A stretch of 42,672 bases of DNA from Chloroflexota bacterium (GTDB lineage Bacteria; Chloroflexota; Chloroflexia; Thermomicrobiales; UBA6265): assembly GCA_023423795.1 (NCBI GenBank), contig JAFAEX010000221.1:1-42672 (forward strand), given 5' to 3'. Below the pieces are notes generated by a model. The model had not been told where the DNA came from. It saw nothing but the letters and a program-made list of their open reading frames with translations, and did not search any database. This document shows, piece after piece, positions 8,894-16,941 of the stretch. The translations under genes were made by a program, and so were the position numbers. Position 1 is the first letter of the stretch, and every line of letters begins with the position of its first letter.

Positions 8894-9463
8894 ATGGCGC
8901 TTCCGAGCCGAAAGATCATCAGCGGCGAGGAGTACGAGCGGTTGGCCCTCGCCGATTCGCAGGGCACCCTCGAACTGCACGACGGCCGGGTGGTGGAGAA
9001 GCCCTGGATGAGCGTCGAGCACGGCGGGATTTCGTACAGGCTCGTGCGATCGATCATCCTCCAACTCGACCCCGCGGCATTCGAACTCCGGATCGATCAT
9101 GGACGTGTGCGACGTTCGTTGCGCTCGTACTACGTACCCGACATCATCGTGGTCCCGGTTGATCACGTTCGCGCACTGATGGCGAACCCAGGCTCGCTCG
9201 ACCTCTACACCGATCCGCTGCCGTTCGTCGCCGAAATCTGGTCCCCATCGACCGAGGCTTACGACGTGGACCGGAAGATCCCCGAATACCGGGCGCGCGG
9301 CGACCTCGAAATCTGGCGAGTCCACCCCTACGACCGCCGCGTAACCGCATGGCGCCGCCAGCCCGACGGCTCGTACGCCGAATTGGTCTTCCTCGGCGGC
9401 ATCGTCGAGGTCTCGTCGCTGCCGGGCGTCGGCATCGACCTCGACGCGCTGTTCGGCGATTGA
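8894..9463 (+). CDS. Uma2-family putative restriction endonuclease, first of a tandem pair
   Basis: 189 aa. Shows the Uma2/DUF820 PD-(D/E)XK-like pattern: YVPDIIVVP, then EIWSPSTEAYD, then RKIPEYRARGDLEIWRVHP. The ATG at 8894 follows GGAGGGG by 3 nt, a short spacing; the ATG at 8882 is the alternative. A TACACT box at 8837-8842 could be a -10 element, but I see no -35. Uma2 proteins are common in multiple copies in Chloroflexota and Cyanobacteria and their cellular role is unsettled. No methyltransferase is adjacent, so a classical restriction-modification pair is not supported. Confidence 0.85.
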   Translation: MALPSRKIISGEEYERLALADSQGTLELHDGRVVEKPWMSVEHGGISYRLVRSIILQLDPAAFELRIDHGRVRRSLRSYYVPDIIVVPVDHVRALMANPGSLDLYTDPLPFVAEIWSPSTEAYDVDRKIPEYRARGDLEIWRVHPYDRRVTAWRRQPDGSYAELVFLGGIVEVSSLPGVGIDLDALFGD

Positions 9464-9488
9464 ACGCTGCTCGGCAAGGAGCATCGCC

Positions 9489-10055
9489 ATGGTGCGCGCG
9501 ATCGACAAGCGGTTGGAGGGAGACGCCTACGAGCGCCTTGCCCTCGCGGACGACGACCGCCATTGGGAGCTCTGGGATGGCGTGCTGGTCGAGAAACCGG
9601 GGATGAGCACCGAGCACAACCACCTCATGGTCGAGCTGGCGTTCCAGATTCGGAAGCAAATCGATCCAGCCATGTTCAGGGTGCGGGTCAATTCGACGCG
9701 GGTCCGAAAACCCGAGAGCTGGTTCATCCCGGATGTGGTCGTGGTGCCGACACCCTTGGAACGGGCAACCCGCGGCCAGCCGGGCCGTCTGGAGACGTAC
9801 TCGGACCCCCTTCCGCTCGTGGTCGAGATCTGGTCGCCGTCCACCGGTCGCTACGACGTGAACCGGAAGCTCCCCGAGTACATGCACCGCGGAGACGAGG
9901 AGATCTGGCGCATCCACCCGTTCGATAAGCGGCTGACGGCATGGCGCCGTCAGCCCGACGGCTCGTACGCCGAATTGGTCTTCCTCGGCGGCATCGTCGA
10001 GGTCCCGTCGCTGCCGGGCGTCGGCATCGACCTCGACGCGCTGTTCGCGGAGTAG
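9489..10055 (+). CDS. Uma2-family putative restriction endonuclease, second of a tandem pair
   Basis: 188 aa, same layout as the upstream paralogue: WFIPDVVVVP, EIWSPSTGRYD and RKLPEYMHRGDEEIWRIHP. The ATG at 9489 has AAGGAG about 7 nt upstream, and only 25 bp separate it from the preceding stop, so the two are co-transcribed. Over the last ~35 codons the two genes are almost identical in DNA (9350-9455 against 9942-10047), while the N-terminal halves are clearly diverged. This suggests recent gene conversion of the 3' end. The 18-bp gap to the convergent M20 gene leaves little room for a terminator. Confidence 0.85.
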   Translation: MVRAIDKRLEGDAYERLALADDDRHWELWDGVLVEKPGMSTEHNHLMVELAFQIRKQIDPAMFRVRVNSTRVRKPESWFIPDVVVVPTPLERATRGQPGRLETYSDPLPLVVEIWSPSTGRYDVNRKLPEYMHRGDEEIWRIHPFDKRLTAWRRQPDGSYAELVFLGGIVEVPSLPGVGIDLDALFAE

Positions 10056-10073
10056 CCCGACCGCGGCATCGGC

Positions 10074-11333
10074 TCAGGACGCGCCGTACTCCAGCGCGGT
10101 GAGCGCGAAGATGGCGCAGGCTTCCTCAAGCGCGGCCACGGACACGTACTCGTTCGGCCCATGCGCCAGGGGCAGCAGCCCGGGGCCCCAGCCGGCGATC
10201 GTCGGCACGCCTCCCATGCCCTGGAACGGCCAGGCGTCGGACGCACCGGGGAACGTCGCCAGCGGCGGCGCTTCGCCGAGCACCCGCTCTCCCGCCGCTA
10301 CCGCGGCCTGAACCATCGGGTGGTCGGCCGGCACCTCGGTCGGGCCGATCCAGGCGAGGGCGGGGGAGAACTCCCAGCGCACCGTCGCGCCGGGCACGTC
10401 GGGCCGGATGCGGTCCAGCGCTCCGTCGATGTCCCGCGCCAGCTGCTCCTGCGTCATGCCCGGCGTGGTGCGGATGTCCGTCCAGAATTCAGCGTGACCG
10501 GGCAGCACGCCGTAACCGACGCCCCCCTCCGCCCGCACCCCGATGTTGACCGTCGGGCCGCTCGGGCAGAGGGGATGGGCCGGGTGGCTCGGGTGCAGTT
10601 CCCGGCGCAGCCCGGTGAGGACCGTCGCCATCGCTTCGACCGCGTTGACGGTCGGCAGCCAGTCGGAGATCGAAGAGTGGGTCTGGGTGCCGCCGACGAT
10701 CACCCGGAACCCGCTGAACCCGCGCGAGACGATCCGCACCGCCTCCCAGTCGCGGGTCACCCCGGCCGGCTCGCCCAGCATGATCGCGTCCGCCTCGATC
10801 GCGCCGGATTTGGTCAGGTATTCCGCTCCAAGGCGGCTGCCATACTCCTCGTCGGCGGTGAACAGCAGCGTCAGCGATCCGGCCGCGCGGTCGGCCACGC
10901 TGGCGAACGCCGCGCCGGCCAGCACCATCGCCGCGCAGGCGCCCTTCATGTCGGTGGAGCCGAGCCCGTAGAGGTTCCCGTCGACGATCGTCGGCGTGAA
11001 CGGATCGGTCCGCCATTCCGCCGCCGCTTCGCCGACCGGTTTAGTATCGAGGTGGCCGCACAGCGCGAGGTGCCGCCCGGGCCGGGCGCCGTCGATGCGT
11101 ACGACGAGGTTCGGCCGGTGCGGTTCGGCCGCGAACACCCGCGGCTCCGGCAGTCCGTATTCGGCGAGCGCGGCGGCAACGACCTCCGCCGGGGCGGTTT
11201 CGTCGCCGGGCAGGTTCGGCGACGGGGCGGCCACCAACTCCTCGGTCAGCCGCACGACCGCGCCTTCGCGCGCGCGCACGAACGCCAGCACCTCCTCCCG
11301 GAGGGGCTCCAGTGCGTTGGATCGGGCGGTCAT
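10074..11333 (-). CDS. M20-family metallohydrolase (ArgE/DapE/carboxypeptidase-like)
   Basis: Cytoplasmic zinc amidohydrolase/peptidase, 419 aa. Metal-site motifs in order: LALCGHLDTKPVG, the bridging aspartate in GLGSTDMKGACAA, the catalytic glutamate in FTADEEYGS, LGEPAG, and the C-terminal histidine in AHGPNEYVSV. A dimerisation domain lies between GEPAG and the last block. The ATG at 11333 has GAGGAAG just upstream. Substrate could be an N-acyl amino acid, succinyl-diaminopimelate or a dipeptide; the gene is not in an arginine or lysine cluster, so I give no symbol. A TAGAAT box (11373-11378 on the complement) might be a -10, without a clear -35. Confidence 0.9.
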   Translation of the reverse strand: MTARSNALEPLREEVLAFVRAREGAVVRLTEELVAAPSPNLPGDETAPAEVVAAALAEYGLPEPRVFAAEPHRPNLVVRIDGARPGRHLALCGHLDTKPVGEAAAEWRTDPFTPTIVDGNLYGLGSTDMKGACAAMVLAGAAFASVADRAAGSLTLLFTADEEYGSRLGAEYLTKSGAIEADAIMLGEPAGVTRDWEAVRIVSRGFSGFRVIVGGTQTHSSISDWLPTVNAVEAMATVLTGLRRELHPSHPAHPLCPSGPTVNIGVRAEGGVGYGVLPGHAEFWTDIRTTPGMTQEQLARDIDGALDRIRPDVPGATVRWEFSPALAWIGPTEVPADHPMVQAAVAAGERVLGEAPPLATFPGASDAWPFQGMGGVPTIAGWGPGLLPLAHGPNEYVSVAALEEACAIFALTALEYGAS

Positions 11334-11479
11334 CGATCTTCCTCGGTGTCGGCGTCGGGCATCAGGGTCTGCATTCTAGTCCCGTCGCCGGGTCCGGCGC
11401 GGCCCTCCTGCCCGATTCGGCCCTGCTTCGTGCACGTGTCTCCAGCCGGGCGCCGCCGACGCCTGCTCGCGAACCGGCC

Positions 11480-12289
11480 CTACGATCCGGCTTCCGGCGT
11501 GGTCTCGGACTGGCGCACCGTCGCGGCGAACTCGTGGATGCCCGCGTCCATCGGCATGGCGATGAACAGGCCGCCATCGCGGAACACGAACGACGACGCC
11601 GCGATCAGGTCGGCGCTGAAGCGGTCGCCCAGCGAGCCTTCCTCGCAGCCGACCAGCGTCATCATGCCCGGTTCAATGGTGAGTTCCGGCGCTTCCGCCG
11701 ACCACCCCCAATTGCCGCGGTTGCAGTCGGCCTGCACCAGCAGCGTGCCGTCCGGCTGGAACTCGATCGTGTAGGACGCGGGATCGTTCGGCGTCACGAC
11801 CGAATCGTCGCTCCCCTCGAACCCCTGCCACTGCCACACCACGCCCGCGAGCGACGGTGCGAAGGTGAGCGACTCCGCGCCGTCCGCGGTGGTGAGCACC
11901 AACTGGTCGTCGGCGAACGCCCATTCCGTCGCGCGCGACAGGGTATCGGCGAAAACGGCGTCGTGGGACCATGCCGGGCACCCCATCCGGGTCAGCGCCA
12001 CCGGTCCGATGACGAGGGACTGCCCGTCCAGTTCGTAGCTGCCGTGCCCGCGGTTGCAGTCGGCGCGGACCTGCATGTCGCCGTCCGGCAGGAACTGGAC
12101 CGTGTACGCCGACGGATCGTCCGGTTCCACGGTCGATCCCTGCGCGTCCATGGACTGGAGTTCCCAGACGACGGGCGGGATCTCCGGCTCGGACGCGGTC
12201 GGGGTCGCCGTTCCCTGACCGCTCGCGGCGAATGGCGTTGTGAGAACGAGGATCGCGGCCACCGCGAGGGCGAAAACGTACACGGCCAT
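11480..12289 (-). CDS. Secreted protein with two META domains
   Basis: 269 aa. Signal peptide AVYVFALAVAAILVLTTPFA ending near ASGQG, then a short Thr/Pro/Ser-rich spacer. Two META (DUF306) repeats follow; each begins VVW(E/Q)(L/W)Q and contains DPSAYT or DPASYT, then a QVRADCNRG or LVQADCNRG core and a second cysteine (RMGC, LVGC), so each repeat probably has a disulfide. The ATG at 12289 is chosen because it starts the signal peptide; GGAGG lies only 2 nt upstream, so the frame's earlier start near 12334 cannot be excluded. META proteins are linked to envelope stress or heat resistance (HslJ); function here is unproven. Confidence 0.8.
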   Translation of the reverse strand: MAVYVFALAVAAILVLTTPFAASGQGTATPTASEPEIPPVVWELQSMDAQGSTVEPDDPSAYTVQFLPDGDMQVRADCNRGHGSYELDGQSLVIGPVALTRMGCPAWSHDAVFADTLSRATEWAFADDQLVLTTADGAESLTFAPSLAGVVWQWQGFEGSDDSVVTPNDPASYTIEFQPDGTLLVQADCNRGNWGWSAEAPELTIEPGMMTLVGCEEGSLGDRFSADLIAASSFVFRDGGLFIAMPMDAGIHEFAATVRQSETTPEAGS

Positions 12290-12373
12290 CCCCTCCGTTC
12301 GATCGTTCGGGCGGCGCACCGTCGTTGGCGCCACGCGTTCGAACCCGATTTCTCGCCGTTCATCCCGGCCCGG

Positions 12374-13165
12374 TCATTCAACGACCAGCGTGGCCTTCAT
12401 TCCGCTGTGGAACTCGCAGAAGTAATCCCAAGAGCCGACGGCGTCGAAGGTCACGGTGACGCTCTCGCCGTTCCGGATCGTGCCGGTTTGCAGCACGTCG
12501 CGGTCGCGGGCGGTCGCCGTGTGGGGCACCGGGTCGCTGTTGGTCCACGTCACCGAGCCGCCGACCGGGACCGTCACCGGATTCGGGTCGTAGGCGAAGT
12601 TCACGATGTCAACGACCAGCGCGCCCTGCGCCGCCTGCTCCGAGTCAGCCATCGGCGTGCCACCGGTCGCGCCATCTGCCGCGGCATGCAGGAGGATTGC
12701 GACCACGGTTTCGCCGCCGGCCGATTCCAGCGCCGCCTCGCCGGAGTGGCCGGAGTCGTTCAGTTCGGCGAGTTCGACCGTGAATCGGCCGCCGGCGGGC
12801 GAACCGGCGATCTCGCCGCAGGCGATGTACGTCCCAATCTCGTCGGCGCTCAGGTGCACGTTGATCGCGTGCGGCGTGGCCAGCAGGTCGTCGAGGGTCG
12901 CCGCCACGGTCGTCGTGCTCGAAGCCGCAGGATCTGCCGGCGTGGCGTTCGCGGAGGATGCCGGCGTGCCCGCCGCCGCGGCGTCGTCGACATCCGAAAG
13001 CGGGAAGACGACGTCGCCTAGCGCATCGCACGTACCGGCGTGGATGTGCGCGGGGTGCGGTTCCTCGTCCTGCGCGAAAACCGAACCCGTCGCCAGCGCG
13101 GCGACGACGAGGACAACCGGGACGAATCGGCGGGCGGTACGGAGGACGGGTGCGGGCGTCGGCAT
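12374..13165 (-). CDS. Secreted cupredoxin (plastocyanin-like) with an N-terminal histidine-rich domain
   Basis: 263 aa, with signal peptide VPVVLVVAALATGSVFAQDE. The C-terminal ~95 residues form a type-1 copper domain: ligands His215, Cys250, His253 and Met256, arranged PHTA ... YFCEFHSGM. The N-terminal region begins HPAHIHAGTCD, has a second HAINVHLSADE segment and is separated from the copper domain by a low-complexity Ala/Ser/Thr stretch. It probably carries electrons or copper outside the membrane. The ATG at 13165 has GGAGGG 7 nt upstream, so this start is firm. The META gene lies 84 bp downstream in the same direction, suggesting joint expression of two envelope proteins. Confidence 0.87.
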   Translation of the reverse strand: MPTPAPVLRTARRFVPVVLVVAALATGSVFAQDEEPHPAHIHAGTCDALGDVVFPLSDVDDAAAAGTPASSANATPADPAASSTTTVAATLDDLLATPHAINVHLSADEIGTYIACGEIAGSPAGGRFTVELAELNDSGHSGEAALESAGGETVVAILLHAAADGATGGTPMADSEQAAQGALVVDIVNFAYDPNPVTVPVGGSVTWTNSDPVPHTATARDRDVLQTGTIRNGESVTVTFDAVGSWDYFCEFHSGMKATLVVE

Positions 13166-13312
13166 CGCTGAACCCTCCGGATGCATGGCCCCGATCGGCC
13201 GGGTCGCGATCCGTGCGGGGCAACCGTGGCGCTCGTCGCCACGACGCACGATACACCTTCTCCGAAACAGCCGCAGCGCCCAAAGCGTGATGCTCGGCGT
13301 GACGAAACGTCG

Positions 13313-13341
13313 TTGACACCCTTTCGGGCCATTTCTACAAT
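13313..13341 (+). promoter_or_regulatory. Near-consensus sigma-70 promoter for the importer operon at 13453
   Basis: TTGACA (13313-13318), a 17-bp spacer and TACAAT (13336-13341), one mismatch from the consensus pair. The start would fall near 13349, about 100 nt before the GTG at 13453. This is the strongest promoter-like site I found. The region back to 13166 separates it from the divergent cupredoxin gene. Confidence 0.7.
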
Positions 13342-13452
13342 CCCGACGCGAGCAACCCGGTCAAGAACCGGAGGAGGCTGGACGTGCCAGCCACCTTCCC
13401 GCCGGGGCGGGCGCGAGGCCGCGCCCGCGACTCCATGCCAGGAGGACGAATC

Positions 13453-14847
13453 GTGGGCAGGAACCAGCAAGAGCAGGTTCGGGCGCTCTTCGCCGACGCG
13501 CTGTCCGGTCGCGCCGACCGCCGCGCCATCCTGCGCCGGGCGGCCGCGCTCGGGCTGGCGGCGCCGGTGGCCGCCGCGCTGTCCCAGGAGACCATCCGCA
13601 CCGCGTTCGCGCAGACGGAAGGCACCCTGGACATTTCGAACTACGACTGGATCGTCAACCTTCACCCGACCCTCGCCACCATCAACGAGGAGTTCGGGGC
13701 GACCACCCCGGTCAACTCGTTCATCGCGCCGAGCGCCAACTTCAGCACCGACATCTTCTTCGAAGAGGCGCGCGACCAGAAGAGCTCATACGACGTCTAC
13801 ATCGGCATCACCCCGTTCCTCGAAATGGTGCAGCTGGCCGACGCCGGCATCATCGAGCCGTGGAACCCGTACCTGCCCGAGGGGATGATCGACAGCCTGA
13901 TCCCCGCCATCCGGCAGGAGGCCACCTACAAGGACCAGTTCTACGTGTGGCCCTTCCTGCTCGACGTCATCGTCCAGGGCTGGAACGCCGATCTCGTCGA
14001 GCGCGCCGAGCTGGACCCGGAGAAGGCCCCGGAGACCTGGGACGAGCTGCTGGCCAACGCCAAGCAGATCCAGGACAAGGGCGTCGCCCCGTTCGGCCTC
14101 ACCTTCGACTTCCACGCCTGGCGGTCGCTGATCCCGATCACCCACTCGATCAGCACCGACGTCTACGACGAAGAGACCGGCCTCTTCCAGTGGAACTCCG
14201 AGCCCGCCGTCCAGGCGCTCGAGATCATGAAGCAGATGCTGCCGCTGGCCAACCCGGACGTGCTCAACGAGGGCACCACCGACGGCGGCGTCAACGGCAC
14301 CCCGGACGAGCAGGCCTTCGCCTCCGGCCAGGTCGCCTACTACCTCAAGTACCAGAACGCGCACCTGCGCTTCTCCGCGCCGTGGCCCGATCCGAGCAAG
14401 CTGCGCCTCGCCGCCATCCCGAAGACGACCGACGGCGACGGCGGCACCGTCTTCTGGACCACCGGCGCCGGCCTGCTCACCTACGGGCAGGACAAGGAGG
14501 CCGCCGCGGACTACCTCAACACCATCACCAACGACATGCGGATCTGGGAGAAGTCCGTCACCGGCGACCCGGCGCAGAACCAGACGCCGGTCGGCCAGCT
14601 CCCGGTCTACCAGACGCTCTGGGACGAGTTCGAGGCGCAGCGCCCCGAGTGGCTTGCCGACTGGGCCATCGCCATCCGCGGCGGCCTCGACACCGCGCGC
14701 GGCATCGCGCCGACCAAGCTGAGCATCACCCAGTTCACCACCGCCACGCCGTTCTACCTCGCCTACCTTCGCGGCGAGGAGAGCGACGCCAAGGCGGCGC
14801 TCGACAAGGCGATGGAGGCCGTGCAGGCCGCCTACGACGAGGCTTAG
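13453..14847 (+). CDS. ABC transporter extracellular sugar-binding protein (family 1)
   Basis: 464 aa exported binding subunit. The N-terminus has DRRAILRRAAALGLAAPVAA, a twin-arginine-like leader, with a cleavage-like TAFAQ near residue 52. The mature protein opens with TEGTLDISNYDWIV and includes the internal block WPFLLDVIVQGWNADLVERA, where these proteins have LYYN. The GTG at 13453 is chosen for AGGAGG about 8 nt upstream; the frame is open to 13384 but that start lacks a site. An intrinsic-terminator-like hairpin follows (14858-14893), then two permeases. Substrate unknown. It is only distantly related to the binding protein at 2965. Confidence 0.88.
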   Translation: MGRNQQEQVRALFADALSGRADRRAILRRAAALGLAAPVAAALSQETIRTAFAQTEGTLDISNYDWIVNLHPTLATINEEFGATTPVNSFIAPSANFSTDIFFEEARDQKSSYDVYIGITPFLEMVQLADAGIIEPWNPYLPEGMIDSLIPAIRQEATYKDQFYVWPFLLDVIVQGWNADLVERAELDPEKAPETWDELLANAKQIQDKGVAPFGLTFDFHAWRSLIPITHSISTDVYDEETGLFQWNSEPAVQALEIMKQMLPLANPDVLNEGTTDGGVNGTPDEQAFASGQVAYYLKYQNAHLRFSAPWPDPSKLRLAAIPKTTDGDGGTVFWTTGAGLLTYGQDKEAAADYLNTITNDMRIWEKSVTGDPAQNQTPVGQLPVYQTLWDEFEAQRPEWLADWAIAIRGGLDTARGIAPTKLSITQFTTATPFYLAYLRGEESDAKAALDKAMEAVQAAYDEA

Positions 14848-14857
14848 CCGCACCGCG

Positions 14858-14893
14858 AACGGCGGGCCGCGCACCGGCGCGGCCCGCCGTTTT
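14858..14893 (+). terminator. Hairpin with short T-run between binding protein and permease genes
   Basis: Perfect 15-bp stem (14858-14872 with 14877-14891), 4-nt loop, and TTTT at 14890-14893. It lies 10 nt after the binding-protein stop and before the permease start at 14935. Partial termination or 3' end protection here would give more binding protein than permease, as known for maltose-type operons. Confidence 0.8.
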
Positions 14894-14934
14894 CCATCCG
14901 CCGCGTCCGCGACCACTCGCCCTTCGAGGTCCCC

Positions 14935-15882
14935 ATGTCGTCTGTCTCGTCGTCCCCGGGCGGCGGAGCGGCCCGCGTCCACCGCCCCATGCTCGATCGG
15001 GGCTGGGTGAGCTGGCTGTTCCTCCTGCCGACCATCATCTTCTTCATCGGCTGGCAGTTGTGGCCGATCTTTCGCGTCGGCTGGATCTCGTTCACCGACT
15101 ACGAATTCCTCAGCATCAACGATCCTATTTCGTGGGTCGGCCTCCAGAACTTCCGCGAGGTGCTGGCCGACCCCCTGATGCGAACCGGCCTGCTGCGCGC
15201 CGCCGGGTTCACCGCGCTGTTCCTGCCGGGGATGATCTTCATCCCGATGTTCCTCGCCGTCCTGATCGACCGCATCCAGAACCAGAAGGTCGCGACGTTC
15301 TATCGCTTGATCCTCTTGATCCCCTCGATGATCCCCGGTCCCCTCATCTTCCTGCTCTGGCGCTGGATGTATGACCTTTATATCGGCCCGATCAACTATT
15401 TCCTCGTCGATGTCTTCGGCTGGTTCACCATCCAGAACCAACCCCAATGGATCGGCAACCCGCAACTGGTCTTCCCCGCGCTCGCCGGCATGGAGTGGTG
15501 GTGGGGCATGGGCTACCACACCATGTTCTTCCTCGCCGGGCTCGCCACCATCCCCAAGGATTTCTTCGACGCCGCGCGGGTGGACGGCGCCAACGAGTGG
15601 CGCATGTTCTGGGACGTCACGTTCCCGCGCCTGCTGCCGATCATCCTCGTGCTGGTCGTCCTGCGCTTCGGCACCGCGATGGCCGTCATCGACGAATACC
15701 TCATCATGGGAGGCGTCAACCGCGAACGCCCGACCTATACGTGGACCGTCTACATGTGGGAGACGGCCTTCCAGCGGCCGCCGCGCGACCTCGGGTACGC
15801 GGCCGCCATCGGCTGGACCGGCACCTTCGCGATGCTCATCGTGGTGGCCATCATGTTCTACGTGTTCCGCTCGCGGGACTAG
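14935..15882 (+). CDS. Sugar ABC transporter permease (MalF/UgpA type)
   Basis: Inner-membrane permease, 315 aa. First membrane segment WLFLLPTIIFFIGWQLWPIF near residue 25, with further hydrophobic stretches to the end. EAA loop reads KDFFDAARVDGANEWRMFWD. The ATG at 14935 is preceded by a modest CGAGGT site. It follows the hairpin at 14858-14893 and is 18 bp upstream of the second permease. No ATPase gene is included in the operon. Confidence 0.9.
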   Translation: MSSVSSSPGGGAARVHRPMLDRGWVSWLFLLPTIIFFIGWQLWPIFRVGWISFTDYEFLSINDPISWVGLQNFREVLADPLMRTGLLRAAGFTALFLPGMIFIPMFLAVLIDRIQNQKVATFYRLILLIPSMIPGPLIFLLWRWMYDLYIGPINYFLVDVFGWFTIQNQPQWIGNPQLVFPALAGMEWWWGMGYHTMFFLAGLATIPKDFFDAARVDGANEWRMFWDVTFPRLLPIILVLVVLRFGTAMAVIDEYLIMGGVNRERPTYTWTVYMWETAFQRPPRDLGYAAAIGWTGTFAMLIVVAIMFYVFRSRD

Positions 15883-15900
15883 GGGAGGGTCGAGCGCTTC

Positions 15901-16812
15901 ATGGCCGTGCAAACACAGGCCCATCCGGCTTCCCCGTCGCCCGCGGCGATCCCGGCCGCGGCCGACTGGCAACCGCGTCGCCGTCCCCGCTGGACGACGA
16001 TTGCCCGCCACGTCATCCTCGCCCTGTTCGCGATCGTGATCCTTTTCCCGATCGTCTGGGTGCTGCTGCTGTCGGTCAAATCGCTGCAGGACGCCTACCA
16101 GAACGAAATCTGGCCGGCCCACGGGTTCGATTTCAACCACTACGGGCAGGCGCTGTCCCAGATCGACTCGCTGCCCCGGAACTTCTGGAACAGCGTGATG
16201 GTCACGAGCGCCACCGTCGTGATCACCACCATCTGCTCGATCCTCGGCGGCTACGCCCTCGTCCACCTGCGGATGCCTGGCCGGGCCATCGTACTGGCCC
16301 TCCTCGTCGCCTCGATGTTTTTCCCGACGCGGGTGACCGCCATCATCTCGATCTGGGAAGTGCAGCGCTGGCTCGGCCTCATCAACAAGACCTGGGGCCT
16401 GATCCCGCCCTACGTCACGCTCTCGCTGGCGATCTCGGTCTTCATCATGCGCGGCATGTTCGAAACCGTGCCGAAGGAACTCGGCGACGCCGCCAAGATC
16501 GACGGCGCCGGCCCGGTGCGCATGCTCCTCCAGATCATGCTGCCGATCGTCTCCAACGGCATCGTCGTCGTCATCATCGTGAACTTCGTCAGCGCCTGGG
16601 GCGAGTACCTGCTGGCCAACACCCTCCTCAACGACCTTTCGCAGAAGACGCTGCCGGTCGTCCTCGCCAGCGCCTCCGGCGGCATGGGCGCCTGGGTCTG
16701 GCCGCGCCTCGCCGCCGTCTACGTGATGGCTATCCTGCCCGGCCTCATCGCCTTCGGCATCGCCCAGCGCTGGTACATGAAGGGCCTTCAGGAAGGGGCG
16801 CTCAAGGGGTAA
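15901..16812 (+). CDS. Sugar ABC transporter permease (MalG/UgpE type)
   Basis: Inner-membrane permease, 303 aa, with a polar Pro/Ala-rich N-terminus of about 35 residues before the first membrane segment. EAA loop reads PKELGDAAKIDGAGPVRM. C-terminus RWYMKGLQEGALKG is the typical MalG-like ending (…GLTAGAVKG). GGGAGGG lies about 9 nt before the ATG. It is the last gene of the importer operon; the following 7-bp repeats (16817-16930) separate it from paiB. Confidence 0.92.
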   Translation: MAVQTQAHPASPSPAAIPAAADWQPRRRPRWTTIARHVILALFAIVILFPIVWVLLLSVKSLQDAYQNEIWPAHGFDFNHYGQALSQIDSLPRNFWNSVMVTSATVVITTICSILGGYALVHLRMPGRAIVLALLVASMFFPTRVTAIISIWEVQRWLGLINKTWGLIPPYVTLSLAISVFIMRGMFETVPKELGDAAKIDGAGPVRMLLQIMLPIVSNGIVVVIIVNFVSAWGEYLLANTLLNDLSQKTLPVVLASASGGMGAWVWPRLAAVYVMAILPGLIAFGIAQRWYMKGLQEGALKG

Positions 16813-16816
16813 CGGA

Positions 16817-16930
16817 GTGCCGAGTGCCGAGTCGGCGTGTCGCCAGGCACGATGCACTGTCGCCCAGATCGGCTTACCATTTCGGCACTCGGCACTCGGC
16901 ACTCGGCACTCGGCACTCGGCACTCGGCAC
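16817..16930. repeat. 7-bp tandem repeat (TCGGCAC x7) with two inverted copies upstream
   Basis: Seven exact head-to-tail TCGGCAC units occupy 16882-16930. Two inverted units (GTGCCGA) occupy 16817-16830, so the transcript can fold into a stem. The last unit directly abuts TGGAG (16931-16935), the likely ribosome binding site of the paiB-like gene. The same unit recurs at 41397-41431. Confidence 0.9.
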
Positions 16931-16941
16931 TGGAGTCAAGC

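Noticed and set aside
8894..10055. Toxin-antitoxin or restriction-modification pair
   Set aside because: The two genes are paralogues of the same Uma2 family, not a toxin with a partner, and no methyltransferase is adjacent.
13786..16923. Very long open frame (over 1,000 codons) on the minus strand
   Set aside because: It is antisense to three clear ABC transporter genes, and its composition (runs of Asp, His, Arg, Gly) is that of a GC-rich shadow frame.
16882..16930. Possible iteron-type replication origin
   Set aside because: A 7-bp unit without AT-rich region, DnaA boxes or a replication gene; slippage repeats fit better.
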